Counted from the stretch's first letter, positions 34,783-43,903 are shown. The stretch is DNA of 53,396 bases from Nitratireductor sp. ZSWI3 (GCF_024655565.1 NZ_JANKOF010000026.1:1-53396), one strand, 5' to 3'. Notes: a model not told the origin generated them from the letters alone. Numbers and translations: made by a program.

Positions 34783-34807
34783 AGCTTTCTTACAAAGCTT
34801 TCTTTGT
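34783..34807. promoter_or_regulatory. Candidate MarR operator
   Basis: Two direct copies of AGCTTTCTT begin at 34783 and 34796, 13 bases apart. The second overlaps an inverted repeat ACAAAG-N4-CTTTGT (34792-34807). This lies between the divergent marR and amidase starts, a typical place for an autoregulatory MarR site. Confidence 0.55.
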
Positions 34808-34880
34808 GATTTGATTTCATCCTAGATCATCGGTCTCGCCGGTCAAGGCGGTGGAGCACCATCATATCGGATCATCCGCG

Positions 34881-36233
34881 ATGCAAGGCCTGCCTTCCCT
34901 GCCTGTGCTGGCGAATTCTCTCGCCGAAGGATTGATGACGAGCCGCCAACTGCTAGAGGCCTGTCTCGAGCGCATCGACGATGATCCGTTGGCTGCGGCC
35001 GCGACCTTCACGCGCGTCGATCAGGCGCGGGCCCGACGCGATGCGGACGAGCAGGACCGGATGCGGCGGGAGGGGCGTGAAGCCTCGCCCTTCGCCGGCA
35101 TTCCTTTCACCGCCAAGGATCTCTTCGATGTCACGGGCGAGGTGACGCGGGCAGGTTCCGCCGCGCGGGCCGGCCGGCCACCCGCCCATTCCGATGCGCT
35201 CGCGGTGCATCGCCTGCGTATGGCCGGTCTGGTGCTCCTTGGACGCACAAACATGACGGAATTCGCCTATTCCGGCCTAGGGCTCAATCCGCATTTCGGT
35301 ACGCCGCCCAACCATTGGAATGATGCGAATGATCATGCGCCCGGGGGCTCGTCTTCGGGTGGAGCGACGGCTGTTCGCCTGGGCTTGGCCGACCTCGCCC
35401 TCGGCACCGATACCGGCGGATCGTGCCGGATACCGGCGGCTTTTCAGGGGCTCGTCGGCTTCAAGCCCACCGCTGCCAGCGTTCCCGCCTACGGCGTCGT
35501 GCCCTTGTCGCCCAGCCTCGATTCGATCGGGCCGATCGCCCGCTCAGTCGCCTGCTGTGCGGCGTCCTGGCGAATTCTCGCCAAGCAGTCGATGCCGAAC
35601 GGGAATACCGATCCGCCCGTCGCGCCGACCGCCATCGTGCCGGAGGATGTCGTGCTTGATGATCTCGACGCGAAGGTCGCCGCCGATTTCGACCGGGCGC
35701 TCGCCCGCCTTTCAGCACGCGGCTGGCATATCGTGCATCGGCGCCTGCCTGTGCTCGCCGACATCGTTACCGCCAATCGGAACGGAGGCTTTCCCGCGTT
35801 CGAGAGCTGGCGGCTCCACGGGGCGTTCGTCGAGACGAACGCCGACCGCATCGATCCGCGCGTCGCTTCCCGCATCCGGCGGGGCGCGCAGTTCTCGCGC
35901 GCGGACGCGGCCAAACTGGTTGCGCTTCGAAAACGAGTTGTCAGGGAGTCTCGCGAACTTGCGGCAGGCGTCGACGCCTTCGTGTGGCCGACTGTGGCGA
36001 TCACGCCGCCGTCCTTTGCCGAACTCGAAGACGACGAGGCCTACGACAGGTTGAACGCACTCGCGCTGCGCAACACCGGCTTCATCAATTTCATGGATGG
36101 CTGTGCGATTTCGCTGCCGATGCACGAACCCGGTTCGGCACCCACGGGATTGATGCTGTCAATGGCAAGCAAGAGCGACGAAAGGCTGCTGGCCCTTGCC
36201 GCGCGGGTGGAGGAGTATCTTCGTCGTGTCTGA
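34881..36233 (+). CDS. Amidase signature family enzyme (second)
   Basis: This 450-residue amidase has a complete triad region. The lysine is in PFTAKDLFDV near residue 76, then PGGSSSGGATAV, and the nucleophilic serine region GTDTGGSCRIPAAFQG. This is the canonical form, unlike the DLAGS variant of the amidase at 27,325. The ATG at 34881 is chosen; a GTG 10 codons upstream after AAGG is possible. It is divergent from marR and upstream of hpaB, with 252 bases between them. The context suggests it releases an amine or acid from an aromatic amide. Confidence 0.92.
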   Translation: MQGLPSLPVLANSLAEGLMTSRQLLEACLERIDDDPLAAAATFTRVDQARARRDADEQDRMRREGREASPFAGIPFTAKDLFDVTGEVTRAGSAARAGRPPAHSDALAVHRLRMAGLVLLGRTNMTEFAYSGLGLNPHFGTPPNHWNDANDHAPGGSSSGGATAVRLGLADLALGTDTGGSCRIPAAFQGLVGFKPTAASVPAYGVVPLSPSLDSIGPIARSVACCAASWRILAKQSMPNGNTDPPVAPTAIVPEDVVLDDLDAKVAADFDRALARLSARGWHIVHRRLPVLADIVTANRNGGFPAFESWRLHGAFVETNADRIDPRVASRIRRGAQFSRADAAKLVALRKRVVRESRELAAGVDAFVWPTVAITPPSFAELEDDEAYDRLNALALRNTGFINFMDGCAISLPMHEPGSAPTGLMLSMASKSDERLLALAARVEEYLRRV

Positions 36234-36289
36234 AGAAAAGCGCATATTATCAATGCATTATGGGGCCGAAAAATTTCTTGCACTGCAGC

Positions 36290-36319
36290 TTGACATCCCG
36301 GCACTGCTGTCGCTAGCGT
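36290..36319 (+). promoter_or_regulatory. Candidate sigma-70 promoter upstream of hpaB
   Basis: TTGACA (36290-36295), an 18-base spacer and TAGCGT (36314-36319) form a promoter-like pair about 165 bases before hpaB. The -35 box is exact and the -10 box is weak. It would drive the hpaB-hpaC-liv operon separately from the amidase. Confidence 0.5.
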
Positions 36320-36485
36320 CAGAACAACACATCGCGAGACCCGATCCGCGCGCCGGATGGCGCAGCGCCAAATCCCCGAAAAGCGGGGGGTGCAGGAGCG
36401 GGGGCCGCAGTAAAAAATCACCCGAGTTGGTTGTCGAAGGGCAGATGAGCCCGGCACCGGCTTTTCCATTCCGGAGGAACTCTGA

Positions 36486-37964
36486 ATGGTAAAGACCGGC
36501 GCGAGCCATATTGCGTCCCTGAAGGACGGCCGGACCCTCTTCATCGACGGCGAGCGTGTTGCCGACCAGACATCGCATCCCGCTTTCAGGAATGCGTCGC
36601 GATCGGCCGCCGGTCTCTACGACCATCAGGCGGACCCGGCTAATCTCCACCGCATGACCTTCGTCTCGCCGACGAGCGGCGGGCGCGTCAACCGGCTGTG
36701 GCAGTTGCCGCGCGACTACCGCGAACTGGTCGCCCGCCGCAAGGCGATGGAGGAATGGGCGGAACTGACATGTGGCATGATGGGCCGCTCGCCCGATCAT
36801 GTCGGCTCCTCCCTCGCCGGCATGTACATGGGGCTCTCCGTTTACGAGGCGAACGATCCGAAACGGGCGAAGGCGCTGAAGGACTACTTCCACTACGCCC
36901 GCGATGCCGACCTCTACATCACCTATGTCATCATCAACCCGCAGGCCGACCGGTCGAAGGCGACCAGCGACCAGCCGGGGGAGGAGCTCGTCGCCCGCGT
37001 CGTCGACGAGGACCATGAGGGCATCACGATCCACGGCGCCAAGATGCTCGGCACCGGCGCGCCCTTCGCCAACGAGATCATGGTTTCCGGCTTCATGGGC
37101 CTGCAGCCCGGCGAGGAGAAATTCGCCTTCACGGCCATGCTGCCGATGGCGACGCGCGGGCTGAAGCTCTTCTCGCGCAAATCCTACGAGGCGAGCGCGC
37201 CTTCGGTCTTCGACAATCCACTCGCCAGCCAGTTCGACGAGAACGACGCCGTCGTCTTCTTCGACCAGGTCAAGATCCCGTGGGAGCGCGTTCTCGTCAA
37301 CCAAGACGTCCAGATGGCGCAGGCGCAATGGCACGAGACCCGCGCCCATGTGATCCAGAATTTCCAGTGCCAAGTGCGGCTGATGGTGAAGTTGCGCTTT
37401 CTCGTCGGCATCGCGCGCAAAGTCGCCGAGATCAACGGTATCATCAACATTCCGCAGGTGCGCGAGACACTCGGCCTCATCGCCGCCAAGGCGAAGACGG
37501 TCGAGGGCCTCGTCTACGCCATGGAGTCCGCCGGCGAACGCTACGGCGATTATTTCGTGCCGAACAGGTCGCTGCTTGCGACCAGCCAGGTGATCGCGCA
37601 GACGCTCTATCCCGAGATCATCGATCATATCCGCACGCTTGCCGGCGGCGGGCTGATCATGCTGCCCTCCTCGATGCGCGATTTCGCCCATCCCGAGATC
37701 GCCGAGGTGATCGGCAAGACCCAGCGCTCCTCGGTCGCCGGATCGGAGGAGCGGGTGAAGTTTTTCAAGCTCGCCTGGGATGCGGTCGGATCGGAATTCG
37801 GCTCGCGCCATATCCAGTACGAGATGTTCTATTCCGGTCCCGCCTTCATCACCCGCGGCCATTCCTTCCGATTTTACGAATGGGATCGCGCCCGGGCGAT
37901 GGTGGACGGCTTCCTGGACACCTACGGCCTGCCCGAGACCCGGCCGGCATCCGCCGCCGTATAG
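36486..37964 (+). CDS. Flavin-dependent phenol hydroxylase, HpaB/TftD family
   Basis: This 492-residue oxygenase component uses reduced FAD supplied by a separate reductase to hydroxylate a phenol. The family pattern is clear: CGMMGRSPDHVGSSLAGM near residue 96, GAKMLGTGAPFANEI near residue 185, AGGGLIMLPSSMRDF near residue 388 and AWDAVGSEFGSRHIQYEMFY near residue 425. Members act on 4-hydroxyphenylacetate, chlorophenols or nitrophenols; the exact substrate cannot be told. GGAGG precedes the ATG. Immediately downstream is the reductase gene, and no ring-cleavage genes follow in the window. Confidence 0.9.
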   Translation: MVKTGASHIASLKDGRTLFIDGERVADQTSHPAFRNASRSAAGLYDHQADPANLHRMTFVSPTSGGRVNRLWQLPRDYRELVARRKAMEEWAELTCGMMGRSPDHVGSSLAGMYMGLSVYEANDPKRAKALKDYFHYARDADLYITYVIINPQADRSKATSDQPGEELVARVVDEDHEGITIHGAKMLGTGAPFANEIMVSGFMGLQPGEEKFAFTAMLPMATRGLKLFSRKSYEASAPSVFDNPLASQFDENDAVVFFDQVKIPWERVLVNQDVQMAQAQWHETRAHVIQNFQCQVRLMVKLRFLVGIARKVAEINGIINIPQVRETLGLIAAKAKTVEGLVYAMESAGERYGDYFVPNRSLLATSQVIAQTLYPEIIDHIRTLAGGGLIMLPSSMRDFAHPEIAEVIGKTQRSSVAGSEERVKFFKLAWDAVGSEFGSRHIQYEMFYSGPAFITRGHSFRFYEWDRARAMVDGFLDTYGLPETRPASAAV

Positions 37965-37979
37965 ACCGGAGGCATATCC

Positions 37980-38513
37980 ATGACGCTCGTTGGTTCCGGC
38001 TCGCGCGGAGTGTCCGCGCCGTTTGACCCCCTCTATCTTCGCCGCTGCTTCGGCAAGTTCGCCACCGGCGTCACCGTCGTCAGCCTGGCGGTCGACGGTC
38101 GCCCGCATGGCCTGACCGTCAACTCCTTCGCGTCCGTATCGCTTGATCCACCGCTCGTCCTCATCTGCGTCGACAAGCGTTCGAAAGCGGCGGCCGGCCT
38201 TTCCGGCACCTGCTTTGCCGTCAACGTTCTATCGGCCGCGCAGGAGAACCTCGCCTGGCACTTCGCCGGCAAATCGCGACTGGGCGAAATCGCCTGGGAG
38301 GCGGCGGGCGACGTGCCGTGCCTGCCGCATTCGCTGGCGCGCATTCTCTGCCGGCCGTGGTCGAGGGTTGATGCGGGCGACCACTTCGTCGTTGTCGGCG
38401 AGGTCTACGAATTCACCAGCGGGGAAACTGAGCCGCTGGCCTTCTTTGCCGGCCGGTTCGCCCGGCTGCAAACGGGCGCACCCAGCGGGGAGCGCTCTCC
38501 TTCAGGCAACTAG
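37980..38513 (+). CDS. Flavin reductase, HpaC family
   Basis: This 177-residue split-barrel flavin reductase passes reduced FAD or FMN to the hydroxylase. Motifs include GKFATGVTVVSLAVDGRPHG near residue 23, LTVNSFASVSLDPPL near residue 45, and GDHFVVVGEVYEF near residue 135. It starts 15 bases after hpaB, as expected for a two-component monooxygenase. The pair supports the oxidative step of the block. Confidence 0.92.
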   Translation: MTLVGSGSRGVSAPFDPLYLRRCFGKFATGVTVVSLAVDGRPHGLTVNSFASVSLDPPLVLICVDKRSKAAAGLSGTCFAVNVLSAAQENLAWHFAGKSRLGEIAWEAAGDVPCLPHSLARILCRPWSRVDAGDHFVVVGEVYEFTSGETEPLAFFAGRFARLQTGAPSGERSPSGN

Positions 38514-38533
38514 ATGATACGGGAGGTTGTCAC

Positions 38534-39682
38534 ATGCCGAAAATGAAACAACTCGCGGCGATCGCCGTCGCCTTCTGCACACTGCCTTTCGCCGGCGCCA
38601 TAGCCGACGACGCACCCATCCGCATCGGCTCTTTCCTTGCCGTGACCGGTCAAGGAGCCTTCCTTGGCGATCCGAGCAGGAAGGTTCTCGAACACTTCGT
38701 CGCCGAGACGAATGCCGCTGGAGGCGTCGAGGGCCGCAAGATCGAGCTCGTCTTCTACGATTCGCGCACCGACGCGAAGGAGGCGGTCAATTTCGTACGC
38801 CGGCTGACCACGCAGGATAAGGTCGATCTCATCATCGGCGGCAACACCACCGGCGAGACCATGGCTGTCATACCCTTCGTGGAGCAGGCGGGTATTCCCT
38901 TCATCTCGCTCGCCGGCGGATCGGTGGTCATCGATCCGGTCAAGCCGCTCGTCTTCAAGACGGTGCACACCGATCGCATTTCGGTGGAAAGCATCCTCGA
39001 CCATGCTAGGGCCGCAGGCCAGACGAAGGTTGCGGCGCTTTCCGGCCCTGGCGGTTTCGACCAGTCCTGCCGCACCAACCTCGTCGACCTCGTCGACGAC
39101 TACGGAGCGAGCATCGTCGCCGACGAGCAGCATGGCGCCGGCGACACCGACATGACGGCGCAGATGACCAATATCCGCGCCGCGGCACCCGACCTGATGA
39201 TTTATTGCGGTTTCGGCGCGCCGAGCTCGATCGTTGCCAAGAATCACAAGCAGCTCATTGCCTCGATCCCGCTCTACATGACGGTGGGCGCCGCCTCGCA
39301 GGATTTCATCGATGGCGCGGACGGCGCGGCCGAAGGCGTCTACGTCACCGGATCGGCGGTGATGGTGGCCGATCTTCTCAAGGACGACGACCCGCAGGCA
39401 GCCGTCTCCCGCGCCTTCGTCGCCTCCTACAGCAAGGCGTTCGGCAGTGATCCGTCGAGCTTTGCGGGCCATGCCTATGATGCCTTGGTCCTCGCGGTCG
39501 ATGCGATAAAGCGGGCGCATGGCACCGAGCCGAAAGCCTTGCGTGATGCCATTGAGGCGACCGATGGCTTGCCCGGCATCAATGGCGTCTATCACCTCAG
39601 TGCCACCGACCACATGGGTCTCGGGCCGAAATCGCTGATCCTGACAAGGGTCGAGAACGGCCGGTTCGTGCCGACAGAATGA
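38534..39682 (+). CDS. Branched-chain-type ABC transporter, periplasmic binding protein
   Basis: This 382-residue protein has a signal peptide (hydrophobic to about residue 25, ending AGAIADD) and a type 1 periplasmic binding fold. GSFLAVTGQGAFLGD near residue 33 begins the first domain, and LIIGGNTTGETMAVIPFVEQ lies near residue 97. GGGAGG lies 7 bases before the ATG. It is the substrate-recognition part of the Liv-type importer encoded next. In catabolic operons such importers often carry aromatic acids or amides rather than leucine, so the ligand is likely the substrate of HpaBC or the amidase (inference). Confidence 0.92.
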   Translation: MPKMKQLAAIAVAFCTLPFAGAIADDAPIRIGSFLAVTGQGAFLGDPSRKVLEHFVAETNAAGGVEGRKIELVFYDSRTDAKEAVNFVRRLTTQDKVDLIIGGNTTGETMAVIPFVEQAGIPFISLAGGSVVIDPVKPLVFKTVHTDRISVESILDHARAAGQTKVAALSGPGGFDQSCRTNLVDLVDDYGASIVADEQHGAGDTDMTAQMTNIRAAAPDLMIYCGFGAPSSIVAKNHKQLIASIPLYMTVGAASQDFIDGADGAAEGVYVTGSAVMVADLLKDDDPQAAVSRAFVASYSKAFGSDPSSFAGHAYDALVLAVDAIKRAHGTEPKALRDAIEATDGLPGINGVYHLSATDHMGLGPKSLILTRVENGRFVPTE

Positions 39683-39748
39683 AGAACGACACCGTGCGGC
39701 GCGAATGCCGCACGGATGGTCGCGAAAACCTTGAAAGCGATCCGCCTC

Positions 39749-40621
39749 ATGGCCGATTTCCTGCAATTCATCATCGCCGGCACGACGGTGGGCGCCGTCT
39801 ATACCCTCGTCGCAATCGGATTCTCTGTGATCTTCAACGCCACTCGTATCGTCAATTTCGCGCAGGGCGAGTTCCTGATGATCGGCGGAATGTCGGCCGC
39901 GTTCCTGCTCAAGGCGGGATTGCCGCTCTGGGCAGCGGCTCTTCTGGCCATAGCGGTGACAGCGGCCGTCGGAATGGCGCTCGAGGTTTTTGCCGTCAGG
40001 ATCGCCCGCGGCGCGGGTATCCTCATGCTCATTGTGCTCACCATCGGTGCGGCCATCACCTTCCGCGGCGTGGCGCAAATCATCTGGGATCGCAACTATC
40101 ATTCGCTGCCGGCTTTCTCGGGCACCGCCCCGCTTGACATATTCGGTGCCAGCATCGCGCCGCAGAGCATCTGGGTGATCGTGGTCTGCCTCGTCGTGGT
40201 GGCGGCGCTTCACCTCTTCTTTACCCGCACGCTCGTCGGCAAGGCGATGCGCGCCGTCGCCGCTGACCGTGACGCCGCCTATCTGTGCGGCATCGACGTC
40301 AACCGCACCATGCTGGTCGCCTTTGCACTTGCCGGCGCGCTGGGCGCCGTCGGAGGTGTTCTGATCGCGCCAATCGCGCTGATCCATTTCGAATCCGGGA
40401 TAATGCTCGGGCTGAAGGGTTTCGCCGCGGCCATGCTCGGCGGGATCGGCAGCTTTCCCGGTGCCATTGCCGGTGGCCTCGTCCTCGGTCTCGGCGAAGC
40501 GTTCACCGCGGGCTATCTGACCTCAGCCTACAAGGATGCGCTCGCCTTTCTCGTCATCGTCATCGTGCTCATAGCGAGGCCGAACGGCATCCTGGGCAAA
40601 AGCACGGCGGGGCGGGTATGA
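39749..40621 (+). CDS. Branched-chain-type ABC transporter permease, LivH family
   Basis: This 290-residue permease has about eight membrane segments. Its LivH pattern includes GTTVGAVYTLVAIGFSVIFN near the start, FAQGEFLMIGG near residue 37 and the GLKGFAAAMLGGIGSFPGA loop. I chose the ATG at 39749 because family members begin about there; an ATG 11 codons upstream is possible. Its TGA overlaps the ATG of the next permease (ATGA). Confidence 0.93.
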   Translation: MADFLQFIIAGTTVGAVYTLVAIGFSVIFNATRIVNFAQGEFLMIGGMSAAFLLKAGLPLWAAALLAIAVTAAVGMALEVFAVRIARGAGILMLIVLTIGAAITFRGVAQIIWDRNYHSLPAFSGTAPLDIFGASIAPQSIWVIVVCLVVVAALHLFFTRTLVGKAMRAVAADRDAAYLCGIDVNRTMLVAFALAGALGAVGGVLIAPIALIHFESGIMLGLKGFAAAMLGGIGSFPGAIAGGLVLGLGEAFTAGYLTSAYKDALAFLVIVIVLIARPNGILGKSTAGRV

Positions 40622-41565
40622 TGCAGTTCGTGCCAGCCAGGTCGCTTCTGCCGCTTTCCGGCCTCGCGCTCGCGCTCGTCGCGGCGCCCTTTCTCCTTCC
40701 CAACAGCTTCGCGCTCGGTGTGGCCATCCTCGCGATCCTCAATGCCGCGGTCGCCGTCGGACTTAACCTCTTCGTCGGCTCCGCCGGCCAGATATCGCTC
40801 GGCCACGCCGCCTTCTTCGGCATCGGTGCCTATGCGGCCGCCATCCTTTCCGGCACTTACGGGTTCAACGGCGCGGTCGCTCTCCTTGCCGGCGCGGTCG
40901 CCAGCGGGCTGCTCGCCCACGCCTCCGGCCGCACCATCCTGCGGCTCAGCGGCCACTATCTCGCCATGGCGACGCTCGGTGTCGGCATCATCGTCTATCT
41001 CGCGATCAACCAGGAGATAGGGTTCACCGGCGGGCCGGACGGCAAGGCGGTGCCGCCGTTTCGGATCTTCGGCGCGGCGGTCGTCGGCGAAATGCAGTGG
41101 TATTGGATTGCCGCGATCTTTCTCCTGATCGTCACTTGGATGGCATTGAATCTGGTCGAGACCGGCTATGGCCGATCGCTGGGCGCCATTCACGCTTCGG
41201 AGCATGGCGCCCGCGCCGTGGGCATCGACGTCGCCGCCGTCAAGACCGGCATTTTCGTGCTCTCGGCCGTCCTCGCCAGCGTTGCGGGCAGTCTTTATGC
41301 TTTCCACATCGGCTTCATCACGCCGAGTGAGGCCGGGTTCCTGAAATCGGTGGAACTCGTCATCATGATCGTCGTCGGCGGCCTCGGCTCCGTCTTCGGC
41401 GCCATTCTCGGCGCACTCCTGATCACCGCCCTGCCGCAGTTCCTCACCGGCTTTCACGACTACGAACAGCTCGTCTTCGGGCTTCTCCTGATGCTCGTTG
41501 CGATGGCGCTTCGCCGCGGCATCGTGCCGACGCTCGCCACTCTTGCCGCGAGGTGGGCGCGATGA
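40618..41565 (+). CDS. Branched-chain-type ABC transporter permease, LivM family
   Basis: This 315-residue membrane protein has about nine hydrophobic segments and the LivM hallmarks GLNLFVGSAGQISLGHAAFF near residue 45 and LGSVFGAILGALLITALPQF near residue 260. It overlaps LivH by four bases and LivG by four bases, so the whole transporter is coupled. With LivH it forms the channel of the importer. Confidence 0.93.
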   Translation: MMQFVPARSLLPLSGLALALVAAPFLLPNSFALGVAILAILNAAVAVGLNLFVGSAGQISLGHAAFFGIGAYAAAILSGTYGFNGAVALLAGAVASGLLAHASGRTILRLSGHYLAMATLGVGIIVYLAINQEIGFTGGPDGKAVPPFRIFGAAVVGEMQWYWIAAIFLLIVTWMALNLVETGYGRSLGAIHASEHGARAVGIDVAAVKTGIFVLSAVLASVAGSLYAFHIGFITPSEAGFLKSVELVIMIVVGGLGSVFGAILGALLITALPQFLTGFHDYEQLVFGLLLMLVAMALRRGIVPTLATLAARWAR

Positions 41566-42368
41566 ACGGTCTCGGGCTTTCGGGTGTCGAGCTTCGTTTC
41601 GGCGGCCTTCGGGTTCTCCGCGGCATCGATCTTGCGATCGAGGCGTCCGGCATTACCGCGCTGATCGGGCCGAACGGTGCCGGCAAGACCAGCCTCGTCA
41701 ACGTCGTCACCGCGGCCTACAGGCCGAGTGCGGGAAAGGTCGTTTGGGAGGGGCGGGCGATGAACGGCATTCCCCCACACCACCTGCCGCGGCTCGGCAT
41801 TGCCCGGACCTTCCAGAACCTCGAGATCTTCTGGACCATGTCGGTCATCGACAATGTCATGGCTGCCGCGCAGGGGGCCTCGCCGCCGCGGCTCATCCCT
41901 TCGCTTCTCAAGGCGCCCCACATCGTGCGCGCCGAGACCCTTTCTCGCGCCACGGCGCTTGTCGCCCTGGAGCGGGTGGGACTTTTGGACCAGGCGGACC
42001 GGGAGGCTGGCGAGCTTTCCTACGGGCATTTGAAGCGGCTGGAAATTGCCCGGGCGCTGGCCCTCCAGCCGAGGCTCCTGCTCCTCGATGAGCCGGCAGC
42101 CGGCTGCAATCCCAACGAGACGGGCGATCTCGCCGCCCTCATCCGCGGCCTCGCCGATGGCGGCCTCGGCGTCCTCCTGATCGAGCACGACATGAAAATG
42201 GTCATGAGCATTTCCGACCGCGTGCTGGTCATGGACCGCGGCGTGATCATCGCCGATGGACCACCCGGTAAGGTGCGCAACGACCCGGTGGTCGTCGCCG
42301 CCTATCTCGGCCCTGGCACCGGGGCGGAAGCCGTCGCCGACCCCGATCGCATGGAGGCGCGCGCATGA
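41562..42368 (+). CDS. Branched-chain-type ABC transporter ATPase, LivG family
   Basis: This 268-residue ATPase has Walker A (IGPNGAGKTSL, about residue 35), Walker B (LLLLDEPAAGCN) and the switch histidine (LIEHDM). The signature motif is GELSYGHLKRLE, where SYG replaces the usual SGG; this LSYG variant is normal in LivG proteins. The start at 41562 overlaps the LivM stop. It pairs with LivF to power the importer. Confidence 0.92.
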   Translation: MNGLGLSGVELRFGGLRVLRGIDLAIEASGITALIGPNGAGKTSLVNVVTAAYRPSAGKVVWEGRAMNGIPPHHLPRLGIARTFQNLEIFWTMSVIDNVMAAAQGASPPRLIPSLLKAPHIVRAETLSRATALVALERVGLLDQADREAGELSYGHLKRLEIARALALQPRLLLLDEPAAGCNPNETGDLAALIRGLADGGLGVLLIEHDMKMVMSISDRVLVMDRGVIIADGPPGKVRNDPVVVAAYLGPGTGAEAVADPDRMEARA

Positions 42369-43066
42369 TCGAAGTCGAAGGGCTGACCGCCTCGCACGGC
42401 CGCGTCACCGCCGTGCGCGAGGCCACGTTCGAAGTCGGCGCGGGCGAGGTCGTCTCGTTGATCGGCGCCAACGGCGCCGGCAAGACGACGCTGATGCGCA
42501 CGCTTTCGGGCATTCATCCGCCGGCCGCCGGCCGCATCCGCTTCGACGGCAAGGAGATCACCCGGCTCCGTCCGACAGAGCGCGTCGGGCGCGGCCTCGT
42601 TCAGGTGCCGGAGGGACGGCGCGTCTTCGGGCCGCTGAGCGTCGAGGATAATCTCATCCTCGGCGGCGCTACGGCGGCGCCTGCCGAGCGACGGCGGCGA
42701 ATGGGGAAGGCTTTCGACCTGTTCCCGGTTCTTTTCGAGCGGCGCCATGCACAGGCGAATTCCCTCTCGGGCGGCGAGCAGCAGATGCTGGCGATTGCCC
42801 GGGCGCTGATGGCGGCGCCGCGCCTCCTCCTCCTCGACGAGCCGAGCCTCGGGCTCGCGCCGAAGATCATCGCCGACATCTTCGATCTGGTCCAGGCCCT
42901 CAACGGGCGCGGTACGGCGGTGCTCCTCGTCGAGCAGAATGCGGTCGCGGCACTTCGCATCTCGCACCGCGCCTATGTGATGGAAACCGGCAGCATCATC
43001 CGTTCCGGCGATGCCGCCGAGTTGCGCAACGATCCCTCGGTCAGGGCCGCCTATCTCGGCGGCTGA
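42365..43066 (+). CDS. Branched-chain-type ABC transporter ATPase, LivF family
   Basis: This 233-residue ATPase has Walker A (GANGAGKTTL, about residue 35), signature NSLSGGEQQML, Walker B (RLLLLDEPSLGLAP) and the switch-region VEQN that is characteristic of LivF. It overlaps LivG by four bases. It completes a five-gene importer after the HpaBC pair. Confidence 0.94.
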   Translation: MIEVEGLTASHGRVTAVREATFEVGAGEVVSLIGANGAGKTTLMRTLSGIHPPAAGRIRFDGKEITRLRPTERVGRGLVQVPEGRRVFGPLSVEDNLILGGATAAPAERRRRMGKAFDLFPVLFERRHAQANSLSGGEQQMLAIARALMAAPRLLLLDEPSLGLAPKIIADIFDLVQALNGRGTAVLLVEQNAVAALRISHRAYVMETGSIIRSGDAAELRNDPSVRAAYLGG

Positions 43067-43087
43067 AAAATTATCTGGAGATGTAGC

Positions 43088-43405
43088 ATGAGTGAATTGC
43101 CGCAATGTCTGATGATCGTCAGCGTCCGGGTCGATCCGTCGATGGAGGCTGATTGGAACCGCTGGTATGACGAAGTGCACCTGCCGGAGATCCTCGCCTG
43201 CCCGGGCTTCGAAACGGCGCGCCGCTATGTCAGCGAGGGGGATGACGGCCGCGACTATATCACCGTCTACAGGCTTGCCTCGCCGGCGGCGATGGCGGGC
43301 GAGGAGTTCGGCCGGCGGCGTGGCTGGTATCGGTTCGCGCCGCATGTGCGCGCAAGCGTGCGCCTCTTCAACGCGACCGATGCGTCGGGCCCCGCAATTT
43401 TCTGA
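43088..43405 (+). CDS. Small alpha-beta-barrel protein, DUF4286-like
   Basis: This 105-residue protein resembles the DUF4286/EthD-like dimeric alpha-beta barrel family. It has WNRWYDEVHLPEILACPGFE near residue 23, with the conserved WY..VHLP pattern and the histidine. It follows LivF by 21 bases. Related small proteins in catabolic operons act as accessory or ring-fission enzymes, but no function can be assigned here. Confidence 0.75.
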   Translation: MSELPQCLMIVSVRVDPSMEADWNRWYDEVHLPEILACPGFETARRYVSEGDDGRDYITVYRLASPAAMAGEEFGRRRGWYRFAPHVRASVRLFNATDASGPAIF

Positions 43406-43438
43406 ACTTTTCGTTCCCCTGTTCCTGAGAGACACTTC

Positions 43439-43903
43439 ATGCGCGAGACGAGCGATACCTGGTATTGGGAAAAGACCTGGAGCGACTTCCGGCGCGGTAC
43501 GGCGCGCGCCGTGCTTCGATGGCCGGGGCAGGAGGCGCGGGTCGCGATCTTCGACGAAGGCGTGCCGGTGACGACGGCGGCGATACTCGCCCGCCTGCCG
43601 ATCGAAATCCCGGTGGTCCATGTCGCCTGGAGCGGCGACATGGTGATGAGCACTCGCGCCTTCGATATCGGCGTGGCCGACCAGGAGCATCACGTCCGCC
43701 TCGTTCGCCCGGGCGACCTGGCGTTCGACCCGAAATTCGGCGAGTTCACGGTCACCTATGGCACCGCCGAGGCGCGGCTTCCGTCCGGTCCGAACACACT
43801 GGTCGTGTTCGGTCGGATCGAAGACGGCCTGGAGCGCTTCGTGGCCTGGGCGCGAGCACGGCGCTTCGAAGGGCTGGGCACGCTTACGCTTGCGCGTGAT
43901 TGA
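43439..43903 (+). CDS. DUF3830 cyclophilin-like protein
   Basis: This 154-residue protein matches the DUF3830 family (cyclophilin-like beta barrel). It has IPVVHVAWSGDMVMS near residue 58 and RPGDLAFDPKFGEFTVTYG near residue 90. It lies 33 bases after the DUF4286-like gene in the same direction, so it probably belongs to the same operon. DUF3830 genes are often next to amidohydrolase and transporter genes; the function is unknown. Confidence 0.8.
   Translation: MRETSDTWYWEKTWSDFRRGTARAVLRWPGQEARVAIFDEGVPVTTAAILARLPIEIPVVHVAWSGDMVMSTRAFDIGVADQEHHVRLVRPGDLAFDPKFGEFTVTYGTAEARLPSGPNTLVVFGRIEDGLERFVAWARARRFEGLGTLTLARD

Noticed and set aside
36258-38108. A 616-codon open frame on the minus strand opposite hpaB
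   Set aside because: The translation is low-complexity Arg/Asp/His-rich sequence; the plus strand carries the well-conserved hydroxylase and reductase.
38510-40387. A 625-codon open frame on the minus strand opposite the binding protein and LivH genes
   Set aside because: It has the same antisense composition bias and no ribosome site, and the plus-strand genes are unmistakable.
36486-43903. Full 4-hydroxyphenylacetate degradation operon
   Set aside because: No ring-cleavage dioxygenase, aldehyde dehydrogenase, isomerase, hydratase or aldolase genes are present, so only the hydroxylase step can be claimed.
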